Shown: positions 9,301 through 17,885, numbered from the stretch's first letter. The stretch: 37,484 nt of DNA from an uncultured Verrucomicrobiales bacterium (GCA_937891465.1 CALAHF010000203.1:1-37484); one strand, 5' to 3'. Notes: generated by a model not told the origin, from the letters alone. Numbers and translations are program-made.

Positions 9301-9510
9301 AGCCTCCTCGATACGCACCACGATCGTCTCCTCGACCTCTTCCGGCGTGGCACCACGATAGGGAACCGAGACTGAAATCATGCGGCTTTCCGATTCCGGA
9401 AACACCTCAATCGGGATTTTTCGCATCCACAGTGTCACCAGCCCAGAAATCACGATCGCAGCCATCAAAAGATTAGCGGCGACCCCGTTGCGGGCGAAAA
9501 AGGCAATCAT
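6319..9510 (-). CDS. RND-family efflux permease (AcrB/CusA superfamily)
   Basis: A 1063-residue inner-membrane proton-driven pump. The N-terminus shows the RND start (one membrane segment, then RKIPIEVFPE and PYRGATPEEVEETI). Two large periplasmic loops follow, each after the first segment of a half, with twelve membrane segments in total. The proton-relay acidic pair of transmembrane segment 4 is present in GVVVDDAIV (D397, D398). In the second half the VVNDSLVLVDYVNRRR stretch replaces the KNAIL-type motif of AcrB. Length is normal. Neither a periplasmic adaptor (HlyD/MFP) nor a TolC-like channel is encoded nearby; the downstream partner is the TonB-like protein. Substrate is unknown, and a role in lipid or hopanoid transport is as possible as drug efflux. 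Confidence 0.92.
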   Translation of the reverse strand: MIAFFARNGVAANLLMAAIVISGLVTLWMRKIPIEVFPESESRMISVSVPYRGATPEEVEETIVVRIEEAIANVEGIEEMLSTANSSGGTVTVEVDDDYDRQLVLNEIEARIDAIPDFPPNNAERPTVRIAESSRWVISVVLSGDLTEMDLRLLGETVRDELMNLDEVTGAELQAVRPYEISIEIDETALQRHNLSFDVVARALRNSSIDVPAGTLETVGGEIALRTKGRAYDRAAFKKITVATREDGSWLTIGDIAKVNDGFDENSFEARFNGKRCVLIAVFREGNQSAIRIADQVKEFMEDRQVTLPEGVVLDYWSDSSKIVRGRLHTLLESFWKSILFVFILLTLFLRPSLALWVAVGIPICFLGAIACMPWLGVSINIVSLFGFILVLGVVVDDAIVTGENIYTRQKSGEDPEEASIKGAEEVARPVIFGVFTTMLAFVPLFFLGGFSGSWMPQIAIIVITVLAFSLIESKLILPSHLKHMRMPKGKPGPFTRGQQWIANSVEKFVEVIYQPSLRWILANRYIVLAIFIASMTILIGAFKGNHLKTVRFPTVESERATCRLTMQEGTPIAVTEKYVNMMEQAVFDLKEEYVGEDGISVIEDILTSVGGQGVSSSRSSNKTGQSHQGEVVFYITAPEDRQLKVGTREIAEKWRAKLMEKGGIVGAKELYFRAEIGRGRDPLEVQLTGQRIGDLTKAAEIVRKQMETYDGLFDVSDNLDNARDEIQLKVKPEAEQFGMTMTDLANQVRQAFFGEEIQRIQRGRDEIRVMLRYPQADRRSLAALDGMKIRTSTGQEVPFTTVADATVVKSFPRIERVDRKRVVEIDADADKEAVNLDSIRENLTPFLDEMVTGFPGMSWGFEGEARDAREDNAGMWGGAIIIIFGIYAMLAIPFRSYLQPLIVMSVIPFGLLGAVLGHFIEDFLKADTTGMPISQLSYLGMLALAGVVVNDSLVLVDYVNRRRDQGMSVIDAVNTAGAARFRAIILTSATTFAGLFPLIRMEATQAQFLIPMAVSLGYGILFATMITLVLVPINYLILDDMGRGLRWIFSDDKKPARDKKAV

Positions 9511-9680
9511 GTGTGAGAGAAACGGAAGTCCCCGAATGAAACCTCACTTTGACAGAAAAGTCTCGCGCCAATCTTCGCAAATTCACCCCTAGTTGAATTC
9601 GAGCCGCCCGACTCCCATAAAACGAATCAACAGGTTTTATCCTACGAATGAACCTTGTTTGCTCGAAAAGCCTCGAAATC

Positions 9681-11465
9681 TCACTTTTTGGTAATGGGAA
9701 CCCCCGCAGGATCCATCAATTGCGCTCGAACGAAGAAATAGAGACGCTTTTGGATATGCAACTCGACCTCGCTACGAAATGCTTTCCCGACCAAAGGGAG
9801 GTCGCCAAGAAGCGGAACTTTGTCCTCCAAATCTTGAACCTCGTTTGTCACAAATCCTCCAAGACAAACCACACCTCCGTCCGGAATCCGCACCGTCGTT
9901 TTCAACCTGCGCGTCTCGAAAACCGGCATTTCAATTCGGTTCTCGGTCATCACAACGGAAACCGGTTTACCAAACGCTTTTTGGTAATCATGCATCATGA
10001 TAGGCTCTCCGAAATTTAGAAAGCCTTTGAATTCGGTAACTTCAGGATTCAACTGCAATTCGATCGAATTGCCATTTACGGGACGAGCCATCACTCCAAA
10101 TTCGATCCCCGTATTGGTCCTTGCGAACTCCACTGGGGTTGACGGAGTCACCGGAAACGAACCAGGCTCATCGTCCTTTAGTTCAGTTGATTTTGGCTTA
10201 GGTAAACTCGGAGTCTCATATTTCGTTGGGTAGATGAATTCCCGAATGACCTCAATCTTCCCAGTCTGATCTCCCCGCATCATGATCGAAGGCACACTCA
10301 ACAGGTCGACGCCTTTCTTGTTGTTCAGAGCGCGAATGAGAGCCTGAAATTGAGGATCAGTCAATATCCCCGGGGCAATATCAGGAATCCCGGAAATCAC
10401 ATCCAGTTCCTCAGAAATTTCAATCACCCGTAGCGTCAGAAAAATCTGTGAGCCCTTTCCGATCGCAATCTTTTGTTGAGGCTTTGCCACTTTAACTTTC
10501 TTTGCACTGACAGAAATCAATAAAGGTGGAAGACCGTCTTGAATGACAATTTTTCCGAAATTGGTAGCTCGCGGAACCTTGCCATGAACCCCGGTAAACT
10601 CCCCAGGCCCTGAAACCGAATTCGCTATTTTCGAAGCCGACTTTCCGAGTTTCGCTGAAGTGGTGACCGTCGTTTTCTGACTCAAAACCGTTGGAAAAAA
10701 CTGATTATTTTCCAGCAAGACCTCCGTTCTTGTTTTCTTTCCGATCAATTTTTTCGTTTCCCGTAGAATCTTTGTTCCTCGGTCAGCAAACGCTCCCAAT
10801 GCAGTATTCTCGGCGTCACAGGCCACTGAAACCGAACCGTCCTTCTCGATTTTCGGGAGAAATTTGAGAGTCAGACCAATATCGCGTTTTTCGAATTCCA
10901 TCGGATGAGGAGGCAGAATCACCTCACCATCATTGGTTTTGATCGCAGCTTTTTCCCCAATCGTCATTCCGCCCGTAACGAGCCCATCATAAGATTCTGG
11001 AATCGTCGGCGGCGAATACGCTTTCGCCAAAGTAACGTTCACGATCGACTGAAAACTCGTCGGATTCCCCGAACTCCCCACGATATTAGGTGCCGCAATC
11101 AGTTTGTGCTGACCCGCCGCAATTTCCTTCAGTGCCTGCGAAACAGTCAACGTTGGCTTTCCTCCAGCTGCAGGCAATTCCAGCTGGTAAACATTCGCAT
11201 CAATCAGAACCGGAATTCCCACCGACTTCGGCAGTTTCACTGATATGTTGGCGGGCCTCTTTACTTTCGAAGAAGGTCCCTCGTTTCCTTCATTTGAAAC
11301 CACATATGCATTGGCCGAATCTCCAAATTTAAACTTAGTCGACCGATGAGTGACCGTTCGCTCACCAAACAGATTATTCAACACTTGCCCAAACCCGACA
11401 GTCCCCGAAGCGCCAAAAATTACTGCTCCGACTGCAAATATCGCTACCCATGATTTTCTCTTCAT
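9681..11465 (-). CDS. Secretin-like (type II/III secretion GspD superfamily) protein
   Basis: A 594-residue exported protein with an N-terminal signal (basic MKRK, hydrophobic to about residue 26). Its C-terminal third has the secretin signature: LSVPSIMMRGDQTGKIEV, then LKTTVRIPDGGVVCLGGF and VPLLGDLPLVGKAF near the end. A similar but weaker pattern sits earlier (KLIAAPNIVGSSGNPTSFQSI followed by IGLTLKFLPKI), suggesting a duplicated and partly decayed secretin half. No STN or N0-N3 ring-building domains are evident, and no other secretion or pilus genes are adjacent. It may form or support an outer-membrane ring, but pore formation is inference. It is upstream of the RND gene with a 170-bp spacer (9511-9680) that holds only a doubtful, degenerate repeat copy. 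Confidence 0.75.
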   Translation of the reverse strand: MKRKSWVAIFAVGAVIFGASGTVGFGQVLNNLFGERTVTHRSTKFKFGDSANAYVVSNEGNEGPSSKVKRPANISVKLPKSVGIPVLIDANVYQLELPAAGGKPTLTVSQALKEIAAGQHKLIAAPNIVGSSGNPTSFQSIVNVTLAKAYSPPTIPESYDGLVTGGMTIGEKAAIKTNDGEVILPPHPMEFEKRDIGLTLKFLPKIEKDGSVSVACDAENTALGAFADRGTKILRETKKLIGKKTRTEVLLENNQFFPTVLSQKTTVTTSAKLGKSASKIANSVSGPGEFTGVHGKVPRATNFGKIVIQDGLPPLLISVSAKKVKVAKPQQKIAIGKGSQIFLTLRVIEISEELDVISGIPDIAPGILTDPQFQALIRALNNKKGVDLLSVPSIMMRGDQTGKIEVIREFIYPTKYETPSLPKPKSTELKDDEPGSFPVTPSTPVEFARTNTGIEFGVMARPVNGNSIELQLNPEVTEFKGFLNFGEPIMMHDYQKAFGKPVSVVMTENRIEMPVFETRRLKTTVRIPDGGVVCLGGFVTNEVQDLEDKVPLLGDLPLVGKAFRSEVELHIQKRLYFFVRAQLMDPAGVPITKK

Positions 11466-11542
11466 CAGCGATTAAACAAAATATTCCCCTAAACAGCAAC
11501 AGCTTAGATGTCATCTTTTTGTCTACTAGATCGGTCGCTCGC

Positions 11543-12388
11543 TCAGGAGTCCGTCCCGCCCTCAAACAAAAATCCAGTCAATGGACTCGTCGCGGCGGCT
11601 GAAATTTTTCGCTCAGGAATTCCACATTCAAACGCCATGCGCCCTGCTTCGACTCCCATTTTAAACGCCGTCGCCATTTGCACGGGATCTCCCGCAATCG
11701 CGATTGCTGTATTCACCAAAACCGCATCGGCCCCCATTTCGAGCGCTTCGGCCGCGTGACTCGGTGCTCCCAGTCCGGCATCAACAACCACTGGCACCGT
11801 TGCCTGATCTATAATAATCTCGATCTGACGCTTCGTTTCGATTCCTTGATTCGATCCAATCGGCGCACCCAGCGGCATCACAGTCGCTGTCCCCACATCC
11901 TGCAAACGCTTCGCCAAAACGGGATCAGCATTGATATAAGGCAGCACCGTGAACCCTTCTTTCACCAAAATTTCCGCAGCCGCCAGCGTTTCAATCGGGT
12001 CTGGCAACAAATATTTCGGATCCGGATGGATTTCGAGTTTCACCCATTTCGGAAGACCCGCGGTCGCAGCCAACCGAGCCAAACGCACCGCTTCATCAGC
12101 ATTCATCGCCCCACTTGTGTTCGGCAAAATGAGATATTTGTCGCCATCGATGAAGTCTAGAATATTCGCGAATGGATCGTTTTTTCCCGACAAATCAGCC
12201 CGACGCAGCGCCACCGTAACAATTTCAGTTCCCGAAGCAGCCAGCGCGTCGCGCATGGATTCATTGGACGAAAATTTTCCCGTCCCAACCATCAGGCGAG
12301 ATTCAAAAGTACGATCGGCGATTTTTAGGGGCGTAGACACGCTGCGAAATTCGGGGAAATGCGCAGTTTTTAAAGTCTTTTTTTCCAC
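11543..12388 (-). CDS. thiG: Thiazole synthase ThiG
   Basis: ThiG forms the thiazole phosphate half of thiamine from 1-deoxy-D-xylulose 5-phosphate, dehydroglycine and ThiS thiocarboxylate in the cytoplasm. The 281-residue protein shows the family marks: [14 protein letters not shown] (26-39), TVALRR (58-63), the Schiff-base lysine in WVKLEI (K117), YINADP (151-156) and [12 protein letters not shown] (171-182). It starts at GTG 12386-12388 and has about 20 residues ahead of the usual ThiG start. No thiS, thiF, thiH, thiO or thiC is in the window, so the gene is isolated from its pathway partners. No TPP riboswitch was recognised upstream in the 117 bp shared with the divergent gene. Assignment is firm. 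Confidence 0.95.
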   Translation of the reverse strand: MEKKTLKTAHFPEFRSVSTPLKIADRTFESRLMVGTGKFSSNESMRDALAASGTEIVTVALRRADLSGKNDPFANILDFIDGDKYLILPNTSGAMNADEAVRLARLAATAGLPKWVKLEIHPDPKYLLPDPIETLAAAEILVKEGFTVLPYINADPVLAKRLQDVGTATVMPLGAPIGSNQGIETKRQIEIIIDQATVPVVVDAGLGAPSHAAEALEMGADAVLVNTAIAIAGDPVQMATAFKMGVEAGRMAFECGIPERKISAAATSPLTGFLFEGGTDS

Positions 12389-12415
12389 AGGAATTCGTTC
12401 TCACTTTTTTCGATC

Positions 12416-12448
12416 AAACAGGGTGTGTTCGATGAATTAACCCTGTTG
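12416..12448. repeat. Intergenic repeat, copy 2: 33-bp palindrome
   Basis: AACAGGGT (12417-12424) and ACCCTGTT (12440-12447) are perfect complements separated by 15 nt. The spacer again holds GTTC, three bases, then GAAT as an inner inverted repeat. It lies between the divergent thiG and beta-propeller genes. Confidence 0.7.
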
Positions 12449-12505
12449 CTTCGTAGAAACGCCAACGCTTGTGCTTCAACGAATCAAGGGTGACCGACCC
12501 AGTTT

Positions 12506-13696
12506 ATGAAACGCTTACTGATCCCGCCCCTCCTTGGATTCGGATTTCTCGTCTCCGGATTTGGTTTCTCCCAAGACGAAAAGCCGGGCTGGCTGGAATC
12601 CTATACCGATCCCGATTTCGGATCCAAAATCACGTGGATCACGGGTGATCCCGGTGGCGTCATTCCCACGATCGACGGAACCTGGGGCAACGTTGTCCGC
12701 CACGGATACAGCAAAGAAGCAGTTTGGAACGCGGACAACTCGCTGCTGTTGCTACGTCGGAATGAAGCCTGGCCGGCGTGGCTGTTTCTCGATGGAAAAA
12801 CGTATGCCCCACTTTTTGGCCGGAATGATATTCCGGGAGTCGAAGCCCGCTGGCATCCGAAACGACCCGACGTGATGGTATTTGTAAAAAATGATACGCT
12901 GGGATTTTGGCACGTTCGTGAAGACAAAACGGAGGTGGCTGCGACGTTCGCAGGCTACTCGGAGCTTCACATAGGGCCGTGGGAGGGCAATCTTTCTGCA
13001 GATGGAAAGCGCATCGTCCTCGCCGGAAAGAAAGCCGGTAAATCAATCGCATTTGCTTACGATTTCTCGACCAAGAAAAAGTATCCCGACCTCGCTTTGA
13101 CTGGAGTGACGCTCGATTGGGCCTCAATTTCAGCTTCGGGGAAATTTGTCGTTATCAACGGAAATATCACCGGCGGAGATCGCGGTGATCAAAGTCAGGT
13201 TTACGATTTAGAAGGCAAAAAAATTGGTAAGCCATGGACTGAATATGGCCGCCCCAGCCACTACGATCTAACGATTGATGCAGATGGAAACGACATCGCT
13301 GTGGGAGGCTCCAAATCGAAACTCGACGATGGCCACGTCATCAAACGCAGGCTTTCTGATGGAAAAGTGACCGTTTTGACTCCGTCTGGATATGCGAGCC
13401 ATGTTTCGACGCGCAACGTCGATTTACCCGACTGGGCATTCGTGACCTACCAACAACGAACCGAAAATTGGCCACCGTATGTCGATGAAGTAGTCGCGGT
13501 AAAACTCGACGGAAGCCATACGGTTAAACGGATTGCTCATATGCGAACGCGGGAAACCGATTACCTGACTCAAGCTCACGCCATTCCTTCGCCCGACGGG
13601 AAACGAGTGCTTTGGGCAAGCGATTGGGAGGCAGAAAAAGGCCGTCCCATCGGAGTTCTCGTCGCTGAGCTGCCAACCGGTCGTGGCCCCAAATAG
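12506..13696 (+). CDS. Exported beta-propeller protein (WD40/PD40-like), function unknown
   Basis: A 396-residue protein with a Sec signal peptide (MKRLLIPPLLGFGFLVSGFGF, cleavage near residue 22). The mature part reads as repeated beta-propeller blades of the TolB/PD40 kind: SKEAVWNADNSLLLL, GPWEGNLSADGKRIVLAG, DWASISASGKFVVING, YDLTIDADGNDIAVGG and AHAIPSPDGKRVLWASDW. No catalytic motif is recognised. Distantly similar exported propellers occur in oligogalacturonate lyases and in substrate-binding or sensor-associated proteins, but I cannot choose between these. It lies 10-50 bp upstream of the histidine kinase gene in the same direction, so it may belong to that operon and feed or report the signal. 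Confidence 0.65.
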   Translation: MKRLLIPPLLGFGFLVSGFGFSQDEKPGWLESYTDPDFGSKITWITGDPGGVIPTIDGTWGNVVRHGYSKEAVWNADNSLLLLRRNEAWPAWLFLDGKTYAPLFGRNDIPGVEARWHPKRPDVMVFVKNDTLGFWHVREDKTEVAATFAGYSELHIGPWEGNLSADGKRIVLAGKKAGKSIAFAYDFSTKKKYPDLALTGVTLDWASISASGKFVVINGNITGGDRGDQSQVYDLEGKKIGKPWTEYGRPSHYDLTIDADGNDIAVGGSKSKLDDGHVIKRRLSDGKVTVLTPSGYASHVSTRNVDLPDWAFVTYQQRTENWPPYVDEVVAVKLDGSHTVKRIAHMRTRETDYLTQAHAIPSPDGKRVLWASDWEAEKGRPIGVLVAELPTGRGPK

Positions 13697-13746
13697 CTAC
13701 GGCGCAATTGGTGGTGACGAGTCGAACGGTATGCGAGGCTGACGCG

Positions 13747-15855
13747 TTGAGAGCATCTTCTCCATTTCGAATCATTGCAGTCCTAATCACCAGTTCTATT
13801 CTGTTAGACACCGGTGTGTCTCAGGAACAACCTGCTCCAGCGCTATTAAAAAAGATCGCTGATGTCCGCGCGCTCTCTTATGACGACGCAGCGACGGCGA
13901 TTCCCGTAAAACTGAATGGGGTTGTCACCGCACACATCAGTTCGGGGTTCGATTTTCAGGATCAAACTGGAGGAATATTTGTTCGAACCACTGGCGAGAT
14001 CCCTGAAATTGGATCGGCCGTCAGCGTCGAAGGCCGTCTCTCTCAAGGAAGTTACAGTCCGTTTGTGGACGCAACGCTGGTCGAAAAGAAAGGCCCGGGA
14101 AAAATGCCCCGCCCATTGTTTTTAGCTCCCGAATATTTGCTGACCGGAGCAGCTGATAACCATTGGGTCGAGACCCGCGGAACCGTTGTCAGTGTCCAGC
14201 CTCAAAAAGGAATCAAGCGACGCTATCTAACCTTGGCTACAGGAACCGTCGATTTGGAAATCCGAATCGGGAATGAATACTCGGACCTTTCAGCTTCCGA
14301 TTTAGATGGCCTTGTCGGCAACAATGTCCGCTTCGAAGGCACGTGCGGTCCGCTGTTCAATGATAAAAAACAACGGATCGGTTCGTTCGTTACCTGCCCG
14401 GAAATGAAGTTTGTCGAAGTCCTTACGAAGCCTCAGATTTCAGTCGATACCATTGAACCGACGCCAATTCCTCAAATCCGGAGTTGGGATCAAAATCAGC
14501 GGCCCGGCAAAGCTGGCATCGTGAAAACTCGTGGCTACGTCACCGCAGTTGAGGGAAGCCGCACCATCGTCATTCAAGACGGCACCCGCGGAATGCAGAT
14601 CAAATTAGCAAAGACTCCGGATTTCGAAATCAAGCCTGGCGATGGTGTAATGGCGACGGGATTCCCGGTAGCTTCAGGCTTTCACGTTGAGCTCCGTTAC
14701 GGTTCCGTCGAAAAACTCGAAGGCGATGCACTGCCCAAACGACTTCCAAAACCGGATGAAGAATCAGATGTTTTCTCAACGGCTTCAGCCTTTTCTGAAG
14801 TCTCCCGAATCGCCCGTTTGGAAGAAATTCGAGTAAATCCAAACAACCGGCAAGTCGCACTTTTGAACATCGATAACAACCCGCAAGTTCGAGGGGTATT
14901 CGCGGCATCCGTCACCACCCCATTGAATCTAGAACCCGACAGCATCGTAAAAGTCACCGGTGTAAAAATGGTCGAGGCAGATGTGAACGGCGACATCAAC
15001 GAAGCCTGGATATCCCTAAGAGGGCCGGAAGACCTCGCGCTCATCAGTAAGCCTTCGTGGTGGACGCCTGCCCGCTATTTGATGGCCATCAGCATGCTGG
15101 CAGTTTCAGTTGTCGCAGCGATCATGTGGCTGACCGCTCTCCGCCGACAAGTTACAGCTCAAACGGCTACGATCGAACATCAGGCTAAGAAGAACGCTAC
15201 CCTCGAAGAACGAAACCGCATCGCCCGTGAATTTCACGACACCCTTTCTCAAGGATTTGCCGGAGTCGGTTTTCAGCTCGTATCAGTGGAAAATGACGTT
15301 TCCAAAAATCCCGAGCGCGCCCGCGAAAAACTCGAACTGGCCCGCCGCATGGTCGAACACAGCATGGCCGAAGCTCGGCAATCGCTCACTAATTTGCGGA
15401 CTCCTTTGCTCGACGGTCAAAGTCTCAGCCAGGCAATTACCGTTGAAGCCGCCCGACTTTGTGAGACTGCCGGAATCGATTTGAAAACGAAAATCGACAC
15501 ACGCGGCGCGGGTTCGCTTTTGCCCGAAAAAACCCAACACGAAGTACTCCGTATTGTTTTGGAAAGCATCGCCAACGCCGGAAAACATTCCCGCGCAGAG
15601 ACACTCACGTTGACGATGAAAGGCGAGGAAAACATGCTCAAAATCCGAGTAATGGATGACGGTATCGGCTTCGATCCCGAATCATTTCGCAATGACGACG
15701 AGCACTTTGGACTCCGGGGAATGCGCGAACGCTCCCGTCATATTGGAGCCGACCTACGCATCGAAAGTGCTAAAGGCGCCCCCTCGATCGTCACCCTGAA
15801 TTTGCCTCTGCCTGAACCTTTACCAACCCCAAAAGAAAGCCAAACTGATGAATAA
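13747..15855 (+). CDS. Sensor histidine kinase, NarL/DegS class, with periplasmic OB-fold-like sensor
   Basis: A membrane sensor that autophosphorylates on His and passes phosphate to the next gene's product. I start it at TTG 13747 because GAGG lies 8 bases upstream and the result begins with a clean signal sequence; TTG 13708 or GTG 13711/13714 would add 11-13 residues. The exported part (about residues 25-435) holds two or three OB-fold-like modules (for example PVKLNGVVTAHISSGFDFQD and GIVKTRGYVTAVEGSRTIV). One membrane segment lies at about 439-465. HisKA_3 follows with IAREFHDTL (H497), then HATPase_c with ESIANAGKHS, DDGIGFD (about 637) and FGLRGMRER. The stop overlaps the regulator's start by 8 bp, so the two are translationally coupled. 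The signal is unknown. Confidence 0.85.
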   Translation: MRASSPFRIIAVLITSSILLDTGVSQEQPAPALLKKIADVRALSYDDAATAIPVKLNGVVTAHISSGFDFQDQTGGIFVRTTGEIPEIGSAVSVEGRLSQGSYSPFVDATLVEKKGPGKMPRPLFLAPEYLLTGAADNHWVETRGTVVSVQPQKGIKRRYLTLATGTVDLEIRIGNEYSDLSASDLDGLVGNNVRFEGTCGPLFNDKKQRIGSFVTCPEMKFVEVLTKPQISVDTIEPTPIPQIRSWDQNQRPGKAGIVKTRGYVTAVEGSRTIVIQDGTRGMQIKLAKTPDFEIKPGDGVMATGFPVASGFHVELRYGSVEKLEGDALPKRLPKPDEESDVFSTASAFSEVSRIARLEEIRVNPNNRQVALLNIDNNPQVRGVFAASVTTPLNLEPDSIVKVTGVKMVEADVNGDINEAWISLRGPEDLALISKPSWWTPARYLMAISMLAVSVVAAIMWLTALRRQVTAQTATIEHQAKKNATLEERNRIAREFHDTLSQGFAGVGFQLVSVENDVSKNPERAREKLELARRMVEHSMAEARQSLTNLRTPLLDGQSLSQAITVEAARLCETAGIDLKTKIDTRGAGSLLPEKTQHEVLRIVLESIANAGKHSRAETLTLTMKGEENMLKIRVMDDGIGFDPESFRNDDEHFGLRGMRERSRHIGADLRIESAKGAPSIVTLNLPLPEPLPTPKESQTDE

Positions 15856-16486
15856 AATTCGCGTAATGTTAGTCGACGATCATCTCGTTGTTCGAAAAGG
15901 ACTCGCAAGTTTGCTGGAGGACGAGGATGACCTCACTGTGGTTGCCGAAGCTGGTTGCGGAGAAGAAGCCATTGCCCAATTTGCTGCGACAAAACCCGAT
16001 ATCGCCGTTCTCGATCTCCGCCTGCCGGACATGAGCGGTATTGACGTCGCGCTAGCGCTTAAAGAAGCAGATCCTGACGCAAAGCTCATGATTCTTTCCA
16101 GCTTTCGCCAAGAAGAAGACGTTCATCGCGCCTTCGAAGCCGGGGTGCTCGGTTATCTTTCGAAAGACGCCAGCAGTCCTGAAATCCTCGAGGCCATTCG
16201 TGAAGTCACCGAAGGTCGACGTTGGGTCCCTGCACGCGTTTCCCAGCTCCTCGCAAAACATGCCTCGGAAAATCATCTCTCAAAACGGGAAACCGAAATC
16301 CTTGCGTTGATCGCAAATGGAATGGCCAACAAAGAAATCGGAGCGCATTTAGGGCTCGCCGAAAACACGATCAAAAATCACGTGAAATCGATTCTCTCAA
16401 AGCTGGGCGCTCGCGACCGAACCCACGCCGTGACCGAAGGTTTAAAGCGTGGAATCCTACAGCTCACCGAGCCGAAACGGCTCTAA
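15848..16486 (+). CDS. NarL/FixJ-family response regulator
   Basis: A 212-residue cytoplasmic transcription factor. The receiver domain (1-120) has the acidic pair D10/D11, the phosphate-accepting D56 in VLDLRLPD, S84/S85 and the conserved K106 in YLSKDA. The C-terminal LuxR-type helix-turn-helix (about 143-205) shows LSKRETEILALIANGMANK, IGAHLGLAENTIKNHV and KLGARDRTHAV. It overlaps the kinase gene by 8 bp (ATGAATAA), so this is a cognate pair. A 6-bp GC-rich hairpin overlaps its last codons. Its targets are not evident from the window. Confidence 0.93.
   Translation: MNKIRVMLVDDHLVVRKGLASLLEDEDDLTVVAEAGCGEEAIAQFAATKPDIAVLDLRLPDMSGIDVALALKEADPDAKLMILSSFRQEEDVHRAFEAGVLGYLSKDASSPEILEAIREVTEGRRWVPARVSQLLAKHASENHLSKRETEILALIANGMANKEIGAHLGLAENTIKNHVKSILSKLGARDRTHAVTEGLKRGILQLTEPKRL
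16469..16483 (+). terminator. GC-rich hairpin at the end of the response regulator gene, possible terminator
   Basis: GAGCCG AAA CGGCTC is a perfect 6-bp stem with a 3-nt loop ending just before the TAA. It is not followed by a run of T, so it is at best a weak intrinsic terminator. It lies between convergent genes, which fits a 3' end. Confidence 0.3.
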
Positions 16487-16526
16487 TCAAGTGTAACGGA
16501 ACTTGCCAAAAATTCCGTCCACGAAG

Positions 16527-16559
16527 TGATAGGCCACGTTCGATGAACAGACCCTGTTG
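16527..16559. repeat. Intergenic repeat, copy 3: 33-bp element with a decayed left arm
   Basis: Right arm ACCCTGTTG (16551-16559) is intact and the 15-nt spacer has the perfect inner inverted repeat GTTC-gat-GAAC (16538-16548). The left arm TGATAGGCC (16527-16535) matches the expected sequence at about five of nine positions. It sits between the convergent regulator and DUF1501 genes. Confidence 0.6.
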
Positions 16560-16568
16560 GATCGTAGA

Positions 16569-17861
16569 TCACGCAAACAAATCAAAGATCGGCTGGCCTT
16601 TATGCGCGGCCGTAAACGGACGTTTGCTCGGGCTGTAAAGCACCTGATCCAGCGGCAACCCAAGTGCATACCCAATCGTTGCATTGATGTCCGCCGGAGC
16701 CACTTTGTTTTCGATAACCGTCTCGCCGTTCTCGTCGGTTTTACCCCAACGCTGGCCGCCGCTGATCCCGCCACCGGCAAACGCACAGCTGAAGGCTTTC
16801 GGATAATGATCTCGCCCCAAGTTCTGGTTGATTCGTGGAGTGCGGCCAAATTCAGTCGTCAACACAATGAGCGTGTCATCGAGCAGTCCGCGCGATTCCA
16901 GATCTGAAATGAGAGCGCTCATCCCTTTATCCAAAATATCGCAGCGCTCGGGAACCCGCGTAAAATTGCCCTGGTGGGTATCCCATCCGCCGAGGGAAAC
17001 TTCGACAAATTTAACGCCGCTCTCAATCAATCGGCGAGCCAGCAAGCAGCCCTGGCCGAACCGATCGTCGCCGTAGGACGCCCGCGTTTTCTCGGATTCT
17101 TTCGATAGGTCGAAAGCTTCCAAATCGGGTGAGTCCATCAGTTTTACAGCGTCTTCGTAAATCGAAGTGTAGGCACGGACATCTTTCTTTCCGTATTCCT
17201 CTCGAAATTTCTGACCCAATTTTTCGGAAAGCCCGAGTCGATAACTGAAATCTTCCTCCTTCAATTTGGTTGAAACGTTCTGCAGACCTTTGGTTGGATC
17301 ACCGATTGAAACCGGCCCGAACCGGCTTTCAAAGAATCCTGCCCCCGGATGACGACTCGCTCCTCCGATCACAACGTTTGGAGGTAATGTCATATTGTCA
17401 CGACCGGAAAACTTCAGCAACCACGCGCCCATTCCCGGATGCTTGATCGTCCCGCGCATCTCGTAGCTGGTATGCATCAAATAGTTGCCCTGCTGGTGGG
17501 CACCGGTCTTTGAACTCAGTGAATTTACGATTCCAAGATGATGTCCTTGCTTCGCCAAATTCGGCAGGTATTCCGAGATCTGCATCCCGTCAGCGCTGGT
17601 GTTGATCGCTTTGGTCGGACCTTGATTCTCGACGCCGCGCTTCACATCGAGCGTGTCCATGTGAGTCATCCCGCCGTTCATGTAGAGGTAGATGACTCGT
17701 TTCGCGGTCGCGACTTGACGTGCTGTGGCGGCATCTGCGCCGGCCCCAAAAGCGTTTTCAGAAAGCACTGGTAACAGACCAACTCCAAGCATGGAGTTGG
17801 CTGCGGTTTGTGCAAAACGGCGACGTGAAATTTCGTCGGACTGATTGAGAAGTTGCTTCAT
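16569..17861 (-). CDS. DUF1501 (sulfatase-like) protein, Tat-exported
   Basis: A 430-residue DUF1501 protein, distantly related to the alkaline phosphatase/sulfatase fold and very common in Planctomycetes and Verrucomicrobia. A twin-arginine signal is present (SRRRFAQTA at 12-20 plus a hydrophobic stretch). Family stretches seen are YLYMNGGMTHMDTLDVKRG, VSLGGWDTHQGNF, TTEFGRTPRINQNLGRDHYP and AFAGGGISGGQRWGKTD. It follows the DUF1549/DUF1553 gene by 24 bp on the same strand. This pairing is conserved across the phylum, and the two products probably act together in the periplasm. The biochemical activity of this family is not established; sulfatase activity is inference. Confidence 0.9.
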   Translation of the reverse strand: MKQLLNQSDEISRRRFAQTAANSMLGVGLLPVLSENAFGAGADAATARQVATAKRVIYLYMNGGMTHMDTLDVKRGVENQGPTKAINTSADGMQISEYLPNLAKQGHHLGIVNSLSSKTGAHQQGNYLMHTSYEMRGTIKHPGMGAWLLKFSGRDNMTLPPNVVIGGASRHPGAGFFESRFGPVSIGDPTKGLQNVSTKLKEEDFSYRLGLSEKLGQKFREEYGKKDVRAYTSIYEDAVKLMDSPDLEAFDLSKESEKTRASYGDDRFGQGCLLARRLIESGVKFVEVSLGGWDTHQGNFTRVPERCDILDKGMSALISDLESRGLLDDTLIVLTTEFGRTPRINQNLGRDHYPKAFSCAFAGGGISGGQRWGKTDENGETVIENKVAPADINATIGYALGLPLDQVLYSPSKRPFTAAHKGQPIFDLFA

Positions 17862-17885
17862 ATCTCTGGTAAGACAGTGGGGTTG

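Noticed and set aside
9621-9668. Possible further copy of the palindromic repeat (AACAGG ... CCTTGTT)
   Set aside because: Arms do not match the family well and the spacer length differs from 15 nt.
12389-12505. TPP riboswitch upstream of thiG
   Set aside because: No recognisable thi-box (CUGAGA/ACCUGA) pair is present on the minus strand of this spacer.
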